The notes: generated from the letters alone by a model not told the origin. DNA of 42,688 nt from an uncultured Clostridia bacterium (GCA_934647235.1 CAKUFG010000026.1:1-42688); one strand, 5' to 3'. Shown: positions 1 through 8,484, counted from the first letter of the stretch. A program made the numbers and translations.

Positions 1-58
1 CGGCTGTCCCTGTAACTGAAACATCAAACGACAAAACAAGAAAAGGAGAACAACAACT

Positions 59-724
59 ATGCAGGCTCTTATTGAAACGCTTTTTGACGCTGTCTATCTG
101 GTATCTGTTATCACCATCGGCATTCTGATGATTCGCGGAAGCAAGGGAAACAAGCAGTTCTGTCTGTTCGGTCTGATGGCGGTTGTGCTGGGCGCGGGCG
201 ACTCTTTCCACCTGATTCCCCGTGCGCTGGCACTCTGCACGACGGGGCTTGAGAACTACACCGTGCCGCTGGGACTGGGCAAGTGGATTACTTCTGTGAC
301 GATGACCATCTTCTACGTGCTGCTCTACTATGTGTGGCGTCAGCGTTACCAGATTAAGGGCAAGGGCATCCTGACTGCCGCGGTTTATGCGCTGGCTGCC
401 GTGCGTGTCGTGCTGTGCATGATGCCGCAGAACCAGTGGCTGAGTGCGAACGCGCCGCTCTCCTGGGGCATCTACCGCAACATTCCGTTTGCGCTGATGG
501 GTCTGCTGATTATCGTGCTGTTCTACCGCAGCGCGAAGGAAAATAACGATGCGTCCTTCCGCTGGATGTGGCTGACTATCGTGCTGAGCTTTGGCTTCTA
601 TATCCCGGTCGTGCTGTGGGCGGACGCCATCCCGATGATCGGCATGCTGATGATCCCGAAGACCTGCGCCTACGTTTGGACGGTTTTGATCGGCTTCTTC
701 GCGATGAAGAAGGAATGCAAGTAA
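59..724 (+). CDS. Multi-pass integral membrane protein, unknown function
   Basis: A 221-residue, strongly hydrophobic protein with about seven predicted membrane helices: near residues 10-26, 34-50, 75-92, 103-121, 140-157, 168-186 and 195-214. It ends in a short lysine-rich tail (KKECK), which suggests a cytoplasmic C-terminus. The start is set by an AAGGAG ribosome site about 11 bases upstream of the ATG. I see no catalytic motif and no named domain. It stands alone: the next intact gene is over 700 bases downstream, and the upstream side is cut by the window edge. It could be a small sensor or transport-related membrane protein, but the sequence does not decide this. Confidence 0.8.
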   Translation: MQALIETLFDAVYLVSVITIGILMIRGSKGNKQFCLFGLMAVVLGAGDSFHLIPRALALCTTGLENYTVPLGLGKWITSVTMTIFYVLLYYVWRQRYQIKGKGILTAAVYALAAVRVVLCMMPQNQWLSANAPLSWGIYRNIPFALMGLLIIVLFYRSAKENNDASFRWMWLTIVLSFGFYIPVVLWADAIPMIGMLMIPKTCAYVWTVLIGFFAMKKECK

Positions 725-969
725 GAAGCGGAAAATGGCAGCTGTCCTTTGGGTGTCTTCACATATGCTTGGTTTTATGCACAAGGTTGCATATATGCTG
801 CTTATGGTAGATTACGGTTGCTATGTCGATGGGAACGATTGAAAAGATTGAAAGGAACAGATTCAACAACTGATAATGTCGTGATGCATATTGCCGAAGC
901 GTCATCAAACTTATCATTGCAAGCTGGAATGCTTTTTGCCGGATGAAAACCTTGTTATTCTTACGATGA

Positions 970-1473
970 TATCATAAACGCCTCAAGGGTTATGCAAGCC
1001 TCGGCTATAGTGTTTTGACCGAGCAGGATGCTGCTCCCGGCAGTGACGTGATTTATGATCAAGTTACCTTCCAGAACAGATTTCTGCAGGATATCGCGCA
1101 GGCAAGACAGTCCGTATTGATCTTCAGCCCGCTTGCCACGCCAAGACGAGTTCAGTGGCTTGCAGCTGCGCTTGAACAATGTGCGCAAAAACGGATTTCT
1201 GTGACTGTTGTGATGCGTTCGGCGGAATCATTGCCGGAGCGCTCTCGCAAGTCAGCGCAGATCGCCGTCGAGCGCCTGAAAAGCCAGAACTGTTCGTTGA
1301 TTTTTCAGTCAGACATTCATCAGAAATATGCAATCATCGATGACTGCATCGTCTGGTACGGCAGCATCAATCTGCTCAGCTTCGGCTCATCGCAGGAAAG
1401 CATGATGCGGCTGGTCAGCGGCAGCATCGCCCATGAACTTATGAAAACGGAGGCATTCAATGAAAATCACTGA
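970..1473 (+). pseudogene. Remnant of a phospholipase-D-like (HKD) nuclease domain
   Basis: The open frame runs from just after a stop at 967-969 and has only a TTG (1015) as a possible start, with no ribosome site. The 152 residues after that TTG contain one HxKx4D motif (HQKYAIID) followed by a WYGSINLLSFG stretch, as in the PLD domains found at the C-terminus of larger helicase or AAA-type proteins. A functional PLD enzyme normally needs two HKD motifs per active site, by dimerising or by duplication, and the usual N-terminal part is absent. I read this as the surviving 3' end of a larger gene. The 245 bases before it hold no convincing gene. Its stop overlaps the start of the DUF6155 gene, so the two were probably once co-transcribed. 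Confidence 0.55.
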
Positions 1474-1981
1474 ACTGAAAAGGCAATTAAACGCCATGGA
1501 TAAAGCAGAGCTGATTTCCATGCTGTGCAAGCTTTATAAAGCAAACAAGCAGTGTCAGGCAATCCTTGATGTGGAGGTGTGCGGTGCGTCCGCGGAAGCT
1601 CCACTCATCGAATCGTGCAGGAAGAAAATCCACGCCGCTTTCTTCGGGAGACAGTTGTCGCTAAAAAACGCACGCACCGTAATCAACGATTTTCGAAAAG
1701 CATCGCAAAATAAAGAGAGTATCGCAGATCTGATGCTCTATTATGTCGAATGCGGCGTTGAGTTTACAAACCTTTACGGGGATATCGACGAACGCTTTTA
1801 TTCCAGCCTGGAATCCATGTTTGCCGATTTTGTCATGCTCCTCAACAGCATGGAGAACGACTCGTTCTATCGCAGGCAATCGAAGCGTATTCGAGCAGTC
1901 TTTGAAGATACACGCAATATCGGATGGGGATTTTCCGATGAAATAGCAAGAATTTATTTTGATATATGTTTTTTGACGTGA
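1460..1981 (+). CDS. DUF6155 family protein
   Basis: A 173-residue, mainly helical cytoplasmic protein. The N-terminus (MKITELKRQLNAMDKAEL, followed by a short ISMLCKLYKAN helix) matches my memory of the DUF6155 family of small proteins in Clostridia, whose function is unknown. The ATG overlaps the last 14 bases of the PLD remnant and follows a GGAGG site inside it. No catalytic motif is visible. The C-terminal region from about residue 120 has little of the family look and may be altered, since the gene lies in a decayed neighbourhood. The family assignment is from pattern memory only. Confidence 0.65.
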   Translation: MKITELKRQLNAMDKAELISMLCKLYKANKQCQAILDVEVCGASAEAPLIESCRKKIHAAFFGRQLSLKNARTVINDFRKASQNKESIADLMLYYVECGVEFTNLYGDIDERFYSSLESMFADFVMLLNSMENDSFYRRQSKRIRAVFEDTRNIGWGFSDEIARIYFDICFLT

Positions 1982-2100
1982 TTCACGGCCGCAGATAAGA
2001 AAAAGAAGCGGAGAAGCAACATTGAATCGGCTGAGAACGGCATTCGGCGGAAGAAGACTCGGTACGGGACTAAAAACACCATCTCTGAACGAGACTGCCA

Positions 2101-2136
2101 AGAATAGACTACTCCTCCGCTTAAGTAGTCTATTCT
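2101..2136. repeat. Perfect 13-bp inverted repeat
   Basis: AGAATAGACTACT (2101-2113) is the exact reverse complement of AGTAGTCTATTCT (2124-2136), with a 10-base loop. No clear T-tract follows on either strand, so it is not a typical terminator. It could be a stable RNA hairpin, a protein-binding site or the scar of a small mobile element. Confidence 0.7.
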
Positions 2137-2234
2137 CTACTATACCGTATTTGAACGACTCTCCGCCTGCAAACGACCACGGTTGGGCCAGTAAAATTAT
2201 AAAGTGAGTGAGTTTCAGGCGTTATTTTGCGATG

Positions 2235-2283
2235 CTTTGGACGAAACCTCGCATTGTGGACGATACCCTGTTATCGTCCAAAG
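2235..2283. repeat. Overlapping inverted repeats able to form alternative hairpins
   Basis: The arm at 2272-2283 can pair with TGGACGATA at 2257-2265 (9 bp, 6-base loop), or its last ten bases TCGTCCAAAG (2274-2283) can pair with CTTTGGACGA at 2235-2244 (10 bp). The two pairings exclude each other. No terminator T-run or downstream gene is close enough to call it an attenuator. Confidence 0.6.
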
Positions 2284-2467
2284 TAGGGTGCATTCCATGA
2301 TAAATCTCTGATTTCGACCCTGAAAAGCAGCCATGAGCAGACTAAAAAGGGGTGGAAAGCGGAAACTTCTATCTGGCAAAATGACGTTAAGCAGCCCTTT
2401 TCTTGCGTCCATAACCCGCATTTGGTGGTTATAATCTGAATTCTGATGTTTTATAAGTCTATATATG

Positions 2468-2506
2468 CAAAAAGAAATCCTCATGCTTTGTATCAAAACA
2501 CGAGGA
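2468..2506 (-). terminator. Rho-independent terminator of tRNA-Leu
   Basis: Read on the minus strand, TCCTCGTG (2506-2499) pairs with CATGAGGA (2485-2478), allowing one G-U pair, and is followed by a T-rich run. It lies seven bases past the tRNA 3' end, as expected for a tRNA transcribed alone. Confidence 0.8.
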
Positions 2507-2512
2507 CTTAGT

Positions 2513-2597
2513 TGGTGCGGCCGACGAGACTTGAACTCGTACAGGTTTCCCTACACGCCCCTCAAACGTGCGCGTATGCCGATTCCGCCACGGCCGC
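2513..2597 (-). tRNA. tRNA-Leu (anticodon GAG)
   Basis: An 85-base tRNA on the minus strand. The acceptor stem GCGGCCG pairs with CGGCCGC, followed by discriminator A and an encoded CCA. The D-arm begins TGGCGGAATCGGCA. The anticodon stem CACGT/GCGTG encloses loop TTGAGGG, giving anticodon GAG. A long variable arm follows, as in class II tRNAs, then the T-arm GTTCAAGTC. It decodes CTC/CTT leucine codons. Confidence 0.95.
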
Positions 2598-2686
2598 ATG
2601 CTTTCACAACGAGGTATATTATATAATACTCATGGCCAATTGTCAACCAATTTTTTGCAGGCCCCGCATTGCCCCGATTCCCGGAC

Positions 2687-2710
2687 GAAGGGGGGGCTTG
2701 CTCCCCCTTC
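2687..2710 (-). terminator. GC-rich hairpin after the flavodiiron gene
   Basis: GAAGGGGG (2687-2694) pairs with CCCCCTTC (2703-2710), about 20 bases past the stop of the flavodiiron gene. There is no T-tract after it on the minus strand, so it is at best an atypical terminator for the operon. Confidence 0.4.
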
Positions 2711-2729
2711 ATCCAGGCCAAAAGCGCTT

Positions 2730-3887
2730 TTACTGCTCCGACGTCAGCTCCCGGGCCAGGGCGGCGATCTGCGCGCGGCTGTCGTCGCTCAGGGCTGACA
2801 GGATGCGCACCGTATTCTCAGCATAGGTCAGGCCCTTGCAGCCCTCCAGCATCCTCTGCATCACCTTGGCCGCCATGGGCGCCCAGGTGCCGTTTTCCAC
2901 CAACGCGACGGTGCGGCTGCGATAGCCGCGCTCGGTCAGATGCTCAATAAAGGCGCGCATGCATGGGAACACATCAGCATTGTAGGTGCTGCTGCACAGC
3001 ACCAGCTGATCGTAGCGGAAAGCGTCCGCCACCGCCTGGGGCAGATCGCAGCGCGCCAGATCATACAGCACTGCCGTGCGCCCCGCGGCGCGCAGCTGCG
3101 CGGCCAGCTCCTGCGCGGCGGCCCAGGTATGGCCATATATGCTGGCGCAGGCGATCACCGTGCCGGAAGCCTCGGGCACATAGCCCGACCAGCACTGATA
3201 CAGATGCAGATAGTGCGCCAGATTCTCGCGCAGCACGGGGCCGTGCAGCGGGCAGATTGCGGCGATATCCAGCGCCGCAGCCTTTTTGAGCAGCGATTGC
3301 ACCTGCGCGCCGTATTTGCCTACGATGCCGATATAGTAGCGCCGGGCCTCGTCGTCCCAGGGCTCGTCCGCATCCAGCGCGCCAAACTTGCCAAAGCCAT
3401 CGGCGGAGTAAAGAATTCTATCTGCCGCATCATAGGTAACGATTACCTCGGGCCAGTGCACCATGGGCGCAGCAACAAAGGACAGCGTATGCTTGCCCAG
3501 GGACAGGGTATCGCCCTCGCCAACGACGATGCGGCGCTGGGCGTAATCCTGGCCGTAGAACTGGCGCATCATGGTAAAGGCCTTGGCGCTGGATACCACG
3601 CGCGCGGCAGGATAGCGCGCCATAAAGGCGTTGATGTTGGCCGAGTGATCGGGCTCCATGTGCTGCACCACCAGATAATCGGGCGTGCGGCCATCCAGCG
3701 CAGCTTCCAGATTGCTCAGCCACTGCGCGCCAAAGCGCGCGTCCACCGTATCCATCACGGCGATCTGCTCATCCAGGATCACATAGGAATTGTAGCTCAT
3801 GCCGTTGGGCACATGATATTGGCCTTCAAACAGATCGACCTCGTGGTCGTTTACGCCGATATAGCGCACATCGTTTGAGATTTCCAT
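2730..3887 (-). CDS. fprA: Flavodiiron protein (A-type flavoprotein, O2/NO reductase)
   Basis: A 385-residue cytoplasmic flavodiiron protein. Residues 1-240 form the metallo-beta-lactamase-like di-iron domain with ligands H76, E78, D80 (HMEPDH), H144, D163 and H215. Residues 243-385 form a flavodoxin domain, with the FMN phosphate loop near ASIYGHTWA (248-256). The family reduces O2 to water or NO to N2O and protects anaerobes. No rubredoxin or NAD(P)H domain is fused, so electrons must come from a separate partner. The start follows AGGAGG with 9 bases of spacing and lies 28 bases after recO, so it is probably the last gene of the yitT operon. The exact substrate cannot be told from the sequence. 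Confidence 0.95.
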   Translation of the reverse strand: MEISNDVRYIGVNDHEVDLFEGQYHVPNGMSYNSYVILDEQIAVMDTVDARFGAQWLSNLEAALDGRTPDYLVVQHMEPDHSANINAFMARYPAARVVSSAKAFTMMRQFYGQDYAQRRIVVGEGDTLSLGKHTLSFVAAPMVHWPEVIVTYDAADRILYSADGFGKFGALDADEPWDDEARRYYIGIVGKYGAQVQSLLKKAAALDIAAICPLHGPVLRENLAHYLHLYQCWSGYVPEASGTVIACASIYGHTWAAAQELAAQLRAAGRTAVLYDLARCDLPQAVADAFRYDQLVLCSSTYNADVFPCMRAFIEHLTERGYRSRTVALVENGTWAPMAAKVMQRMLEGCKGLTYAENTVRILSALSDDSRAQIAALARELTSEQ

Positions 3888-3915
3888 GGTTGTTTTCCTC
3901 CTGTCTTTTGAAAAA

Positions 3916-4635
3916 TCACAAGGGCGTCAGCAGCGGCGGAATGCGCTTTTCCAGCCGCGATTCCAGATAGGCCTGCAGCAGTGGCAGCGGCGCATCCTCG
4001 GGCGGCAGCCCGCCGCGCACACCCTGGGCCAGCGCCTCGGCCAGCCAGGCGCGCTCGGCGGGCGAAAGCATGGCTCCGCGCCGCGATTGCCCGGCGCAGC
4101 GCTCACACACCACGCCGCCCTGTTCGATATCAAACAGCGCGCCGCCCTCCTCCGGCAGCTTTTCGCCGCACTGCACGCAGTGGTTCAGGCGCGGCCGGTA
4201 GCCCATGGCGACGGCATAGTGCAGCAGAAACACGGACAGCACCTTGCGCGGCGCGACGCTTTGATAGCTCAGGCACCCCAGCGCCCGCGCCAGCAGCAGG
4301 AAGGGACGGCGCGCATCCTCCTCCGGCTGCACGGTGGCCTCGCACACATTGGCCATGTAGGCGGCGCAGGATAGCTTGTCGATATCCATCCGCAGGGGAT
4401 AAAAGCTGTCCGTCAGCAGGCAGCCGGTGATCACGCAGTGGTTCCTGCTGCCCAGCAGCTCGTAATTGGCCAGCGTAAACACTTCGCTGCCCGGCAGCAG
4501 GGGGGATCTGGGGCGCTTGCAGCCGCGGGACAGCGCGTCCACGCGCCCGCGCGGGGTCAGCAGGGTGAGCATGCGGTCGTTCTCGCGGTAATCCGCGTGC
4601 CGCAGCACAATGCCCTCGATGGAATAGGACGCCAT
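3916..4635 (-). CDS. recO: DNA repair protein RecO
   Basis: A 239-residue protein that acts with RecF and RecR to load RecA on single-stranded DNA coated with SSB. The N-terminal OB fold begins YSIEGIVLRHADYREND. A CxxC-x20-CxxC zinc site lies at C153, C156, C177 and C180, as in many Gram-positive RecO proteins. A longer frame starts 17 residues upstream, but those residues lie inside the permease gene; the ATG at 4635 gives the conserved family N-terminus and sits four bases after the permease stop. Tight packing with the exporter genes suggests shared transcription without shared function. Confidence 0.93.
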   Translation of the reverse strand: MASYSIEGIVLRHADYRENDRMLTLLTPRGRVDALSRGCKRPRSPLLPGSEVFTLANYELLGSRNHCVITGCLLTDSFYPLRMDIDKLSCAAYMANVCEATVQPEEDARRPFLLLARALGCLSYQSVAPRKVLSVFLLHYAVAMGYRPRLNHCVQCGEKLPEEGGALFDIEQGGVVCERCAGQSRRGAMLSPAERAWLAEALAQGVRGGLPPEDAPLPLLQAYLESRLEKRIPPLLTPL

Positions 4636-4639
4636 GCAA

Positions 4640-5440
4640 TCAGCTCCCTGTGGAACGGTAGCGGCGCAGGCCGCGATAGAAAACAAACGTCATCAGTCCC
4701 AGAAACGCAAAGCCGCTCAGCGGCGCAAGCAGCGACCAGCCTGCGCCCGCGCCCCAGAGGGGCTTATCCAGGATATACGAAGCGGGCAGATGCGTGGTCA
4801 GGGCGAAGGGCGCGACAAGCGTGAACAGCAGCTGCAGCCCCCTTGGATAGATATCGATGGGATACTGGCAGGTGCTGCGCCCGCCGTAGGTGAGGATATT
4901 GACGAGCTCAATGCGCTTGACGGAGAAGAAGGACAGCGTGGCCTCGATAAGAAACAGCCCGCACACCAACGCCATGCCGCCCAGAATGGCCCAGATCAGC
5001 AGCAGCACCTTGAAGGCCGTCCAGTGAATCTGCGCGTTTACGCTGCCCAGAACCAGCGCCAGCACGCCGATCAGAATGGCGCCGAAGCGGCGGGGGTCGG
5101 CGCGGCTGCAGATCACCTGAAACAGCACGCCGCGCGGGCGGATGAGCATGCTGTCCAGATCGCCCTGCGCAATCAGCGGCGGGAACTGCGTGATGCCGCG
5201 CGCAAAGCACTCGCACAGGTAAAACGATGTGGAGATGACCCCGAAGAAGAACAGGATTTCCCCTCGGTTCCACTGGCCCAGCACGGAAAAGCGATCCATC
5301 AGGATCAGCACGGCCAGCAGCTCGGTCGTCATCATCACCAGCTGGGTGAAGGTCTGCATCAAAAAGGACGCGCGATACTGCATCTGGCTGCGTATCAGCA
5401 TGCGGCAGGATTTGAAATACAGGCAAAGTGAATTGATCAT
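4640..5440 (-). CDS. ABC-2 type exporter permease (second subunit)
   Basis: A 266-residue membrane protein with about six helices, starting MINSLCLYFKSCRMLIRSQM. It fits the ABC-2 permease group that pairs with a daunorubicin/viologen-type ATPase, in which two unequal permeases are encoded side by side. A longer frame running back to 6226 is only a shadow of the other permease; the ATG at 5440 is five bases after its stop. It is probably the partner of the permease at 5446-6237 and the ATPase at 6234-7196. The transported substrate is unknown; relatives export drugs, lipids or cell-envelope components. Confidence 0.88.
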   Translation of the reverse strand: MINSLCLYFKSCRMLIRSQMQYRASFLMQTFTQLVMMTTELLAVLILMDRFSVLGQWNRGEILFFFGVISTSFYLCECFARGITQFPPLIAQGDLDSMLIRPRGVLFQVICSRADPRRFGAILIGVLALVLGSVNAQIHWTAFKVLLLIWAILGGMALVCGLFLIEATLSFFSVKRIELVNILTYGGRSTCQYPIDIYPRGLQLLFTLVAPFALTTHLPASYILDKPLWGAGAGWSLLAPLSGFAFLGLMTFVFYRGLRRYRSTGS

Positions 5441-5445
5441 GCCGC

Positions 5446-6237
5446 TCAGCCTCCCTGTATTACGATGCGCCGCAGCGTATGCCGCCACAGCATCCGGCCG
5501 ATCAGCACCAGCAGCGCAATCCAGAAAGCCTGCATCAGCGCGATCTGCGGAAAGCTGCGCAGCGCGTACTCGCCCGTATACAGGCGGATGGGCGCATCCA
5601 GAATCTGCGCGAAGGGCTGCCATTGGATAAAGCGCTGCCAGCGGTCGGGAAACAGCGTCAGCGGAATGATGTTGCCGCACAGAAACAGAATCAGAAAGGT
5701 AATGACGGCGTTTACCCCGCGGCTGTCCAGCGTGACCAGCACCAGCCCGGCGCTGATGTTGGACAGCGCGGTTACGGCGACCAGCCCCAGCAGGAGCGAC
5801 AGAAGCGAGAGCATCAGCGCACCAGCGCTGGCAGGCGCGGACAGGCCGACGCCTGCGGGCAGCAGCGCCGCAATCAGCAGCAGCGGGAAGGCGCGCATCA
5901 GCGCGCCCACCAGCTTCATGGCCAGGTTGCGCGCAAACCAGAAGCTGTACTGATCCACCGGGCGCACCAGCTGGTAGGCCATATCGCCCTTGATGATGGC
6001 GGCAGTCAGCGTGTTGTCGTCCGCGCAGACCATGCGGAAAAACGCCTGCTGAATCCACACATAGGTGGCCGTGGAGGCCAGCGTGGCCAGATCGGCGCGC
6101 GCGCCGTACAGCGCGCGATAGAGATACACCAGGATCAGCCCGAAAAACAGCTGCGTGGCCAGCCCGCTCAGGGCGGCGGCGCGATACTGCGTTTCCATCT
6201 TGGCGCGCATCAGGAAAGCGGCCCAATAGGTTTTCAT
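5446..6237 (-). CDS. ABC-2 type exporter permease (first subunit)
   Basis: A 263-residue protein with about six membrane helices, beginning MKTYWAAFLMRAKMETQYRA. It has the ABC-2 transporter look, with helices near residues 20-45, 55-75, 105-130, 140-170, 175-195 and 230-250. Its start overlaps the ATPase stop by four bases (ATGA), a sign of translational coupling. The two permeases share little sequence and probably form a heterodimer. Nothing in the sequence names the substrate. Confidence 0.88.
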   Translation of the reverse strand: MKTYWAAFLMRAKMETQYRAAALSGLATQLFFGLILVYLYRALYGARADLATLASTATYVWIQQAFFRMVCADDNTLTAAIIKGDMAYQLVRPVDQYSFWFARNLAMKLVGALMRAFPLLLIAALLPAGVGLSAPASAGALMLSLLSLLLGLVAVTALSNISAGLVLVTLDSRGVNAVITFLILFLCGNIIPLTLFPDRWQRFIQWQPFAQILDAPIRLYTGEYALRSFPQIALMQAFWIALLVLIGRMLWRHTLRRIVIQGG

Positions 6238-7196
6238 AGCGCCATCTCCTGATACATGTCGGCGATCATGCGATCCATGCTGCGCTCGTGCAGCGTCAGC
6301 TCCGCGATGGGGCCGGCGCTTTGCAGAAGGGATAGGATATGATCAGTGGGCACCTGCTGCTGCGGATAGGCCAGCACATAGAAATCGCCGTCGCGGCTGA
6401 TCTGCACGCTTTCCGGCAGCGCAGGCAGGGTGATCTCCCCGGCATAGCGCACACGCAGCGTGCGCATCGTGTCATAGCGCGCAAGCAGCGCGGGCAGCTC
6501 GCCGTCAAACAGCTTTTTGCCGTGCCCCAGCACCAGCACGCGGCGGCACAGGGCCGAGATATCCTCCATATCGTGCGTGGTCAGCATGATGGTGGTGCCA
6601 TGCGCGTGGTTTTCGCTCAGCAGGAAATCGCGCAATTGCAGCTTGCTTACCGCGTCCAGGCCGATGGTCGGCTCATCCAGGAACAGAAGCCTGGGCGAAT
6701 GCAGCAGGCTGCCGCCCAGCTCCGCGCGCATGCGCTGCCCCAGACTGAGCAGCCGCAGCGGGGTATGCAGAAAATCGCCCAGCGACAGCGCGTCGGTCAG
6801 CTCGCTCAGACGCTGCTGATACTGCGCCTCGGGCACGCGGTAGATATCGCGAAGCAGCTGATAGCTGTCGATTACCGGCACATCCCACCATAGCTGAGAG
6901 CGCTGGCCGAACACCACGCCGATGCTTTGCGCGTGCTGCCTGCGGCTTTGCCAGGGGACCAGGCCGCCCACCGTGGCTGTGCCATCGTCGGCGGTCAGGA
7001 TGCCGCACAGCAGCTTTACCGTGGTGCTTTTGCCCGCGCCGTTGGGGCCGATATAGCCCAGCAGCTCGCCCTGCTCTACCTGGAAGGAAACATGATCAAG
7101 CGCGCAGACCGTGCTTTTTTCGCGCAGCAAATGACCGTCTCGCTTTTTGCGGACGGTAAAGGTCTTTGTCAGACCTTGAACGTCAATATACGGCAT
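6234..7196 (-). CDS. ABC exporter ATP-binding protein
   Basis: A 320-residue cytoplasmic ATPase. The Walker A motif GPNGAGKST is at residues 50-58, the signature is SLGQR at 151-155 (LSGGQ-type), Walker B is LLFLDEP at 170-176 and the switch histidine is H208. After the nucleotide-binding domain comes an 80-residue C-terminal extension typical of the drug/daunorubicin exporter group. It drives the two ABC-2 permeases downstream. The gene starts two bases after rqcP and overlaps the first permease, so the three subunits are made from one message. Confidence 0.93.
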   Translation of the reverse strand: MPYIDVQGLTKTFTVRKKRDGHLLREKSTVCALDHVSFQVEQGELLGYIGPNGAGKSTTVKLLCGILTADDGTATVGGLVPWQSRRQHAQSIGVVFGQRSQLWWDVPVIDSYQLLRDIYRVPEAQYQQRLSELTDALSLGDFLHTPLRLLSLGQRMRAELGGSLLHSPRLLFLDEPTIGLDAVSKLQLRDFLLSENHAHGTTIMLTTHDMEDISALCRRVLVLGHGKKLFDGELPALLARYDTMRTLRVRYAGEITLPALPESVQISRDGDFYVLAYPQQQVPTDHILSLLQSAGPIAELTLHERSMDRMIADMYQEMAL

Positions 7197-7198
7197 GG

Positions 7199-7471
7199 TT
7201 ATTGCCTCTGCCGGAGGGTTTCCTCATCCTCCTCCAGCACACGGTACATTTCCGCCGCGCTTTCCTTGCGCACCACCTCGCGCACATCGGTAATCTGATA
7301 TCGTCCCAGGCGCGCGCCAAAGCGAATTTCCAGCACGTCGCCCTCCTTTACTTCGGCTCCGGCCTTCGCAACCTTTCCGTTGATGGATACGCGGCCGCCG
7401 TCACAAGCCTCCTTCGCTACGGTGCGGCGCTTGATGATGCGCGACACCTTCAGGTATTTATCCAGTCTCAT
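7199..7471 (-). CDS. rqcP: S4-domain RNA-binding protein RqcP (YabO)
   Basis: A 90-residue protein made almost entirely of one S4 RNA-binding domain, beginning MRLDKYLKVSRIIKRRTVA. In Bacillus subtilis this family works with RqcH in ribosome quality control, adding alanine tails to stalled nascent chains. A longer frame begins 12 residues upstream, but AAGGAG eight bases before the ATG at 7471 sets the start. It usually sits near divIC or hslR-like genes in Bacillota; here it lies between yitT (10-base gap) and the exporter ATPase (2-base gap), so it is co-transcribed with both. The RqcH partner is not in the window. Confidence 0.9.
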   Translation of the reverse strand: MRLDKYLKVSRIIKRRTVAKEACDGGRVSINGKVAKAGAEVKEGDVLEIRFGARLGRYQITDVREVVRKESAAEMYRVLEEDEETLRQRQ

Positions 7472-7481
7472 AGAGAACTCC

Positions 7482-8363
7482 TTATTTAATTTTCTTGAAG
7501 TTGCCAAGCGTTTCGTTTACGCTGGAAACGCAGGCGAAGGTATCGGGATACTGGCTGATGATCTTGGTAAACTCGGTAATCTGATGCTTATTGATGATGC
7601 AGATGAGCATGGTTTTGCCCTGATGGGAATAGCCGCCTTCTGCGTGGATAATGGTGGCGCTGTGGCGCAGATCGCGGATGACGTGCTGGGTGATTTCATC
7701 GGGGTGGGCGGTAATCATTTCCACCTTCAGGGCTTCCTTGCCGCCCTTGAGGATAGAATCGCTCACGCGGGTGGTCAGGTAGCAGTAGACCACGCACAAT
7801 ATCACCGGCTCAATCTTGAAATCGTATACAAAATACGAAATGCCGGCTACGCACAGGTTGATGGCAAAGGTGATGTGCACCATGGAAAACTCGGGCTTTC
7901 TTTTGTGGATCATGGCCGATACGTAATCCATGCCGCCCGTGCTGCCGCCATGCTTGATGGAATTGGCAAAGATAAAGCCGTTGATGGTGCCCGCAGCCAC
8001 GGGAGCAAGAATCGTGCTGCGGCCGTCGCTTGTGTGATACATGAAGCGGCGAACGTCGATGATGTTGTTCTGCATCAGAAGCAGCGTGCCGGAGAAAACC
8101 AGCACGTTTACCAGCGTTTTCAGGGCAAAGTCGCGGTCAACACGCCAGAATGCCATGGCGAAGAGGGGAATATTGATGAGCAGCGACATGTAACCAACGC
8201 TGAAGTTGAACACGTACTGAATCATCGTGTTGATGCCGCCCAGCCCTGCGGGGGCGAAGGCATTGTTGAGAATGAATACCTGATAGTTGAGCGCCATCAG
8301 CATGGCCAACGCCGCCACGATGATGTAGTCCATTACCTGCGAACGCTTTTGAGACACGGGCAT
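7482..8363 (-). CDS. YitT family membrane protein
   Basis: A 293-residue protein. The N-terminal two thirds (about residues 10-205) form five or more membrane helices of the YitT membrane domain (DUF161), including the glycine-rich HGGSTGGMD stretch. The C-terminal 80 residues are a cytoplasmic DUF2179 domain (MLICIINKHQITEFTKII). The biochemical role of the family is not settled. The start follows GGAGG with eight bases of spacing and lies behind a strong promoter (8399-8427). It appears to be the first gene of a run through rqcP, the ABC exporter, recO and fprA. Confidence 0.92.
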   Translation of the reverse strand: MPVSQKRSQVMDYIIVAALAMLMALNYQVFILNNAFAPAGLGGINTMIQYVFNFSVGYMSLLINIPLFAMAFWRVDRDFALKTLVNVLVFSGTLLLMQNNIIDVRRFMYHTSDGRSTILAPVAAGTINGFIFANSIKHGGSTGGMDYVSAMIHKRKPEFSMVHITFAINLCVAGISYFVYDFKIEPVILCVVYCYLTTRVSDSILKGGKEALKVEMITAHPDEITQHVIRDLRHSATIIHAEGGYSHQGKTMLICIINKHQITEFTKIISQYPDTFACVSSVNETLGNFKKIK

Positions 8364-8398
8364 ACGCAGTTCCTCCTTTGCCGGTAAAGCAGCGCTTC

Positions 8399-8427
8399 AT
8401 TATAGCACCGGCAGGCATGGCTGTAAA
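8399..8427 (-). promoter_or_regulatory. Promoter of the yitT-fprA operon with overlapping palindrome
   Basis: On the minus strand, TTTACA (8427-8422), a 17-base spacer and TATAAT (8404-8399), about 40 bases before yitT. A perfect palindrome AAACCGGTTT (8425-8434) overlaps the -35, as an operator would. A similar palindrome occurs at 40718-40729. Confidence 0.8.
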
Positions 8428-8484
8428 CCGGTTTCAATAAATATCCTGTGGTCATTTCAGCAAAGCCCGCAGGCTTACGCTGTC

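Larger units (their letters stand above)
1982..2467 (+). other. Non-coding stretch with inverted repeats
   Basis: About 490 bases with no ORF that looks like a real gene; the short frames here lack ribosome sites and domain character. It contains a perfect 13-bp inverted repeat (2101-2113 / 2124-2136) and a set of overlapping inverted repeats around 2235-2283. The low coding quality fits the degraded look of the PLD remnant upstream. Confidence 0.6.

Noticed and set aside
2022..2207. A 61-codon plus-strand frame in the non-coding stretch
   Set aside because: It spans the 13-bp inverted repeat and has no ribosome site or family resemblance.
4634..6252. Plus-strand open frames over recO and the exporter permeases
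   Set aside because: Minus-strand genes there have clear families and coupled starts; the plus frames show no protein character.
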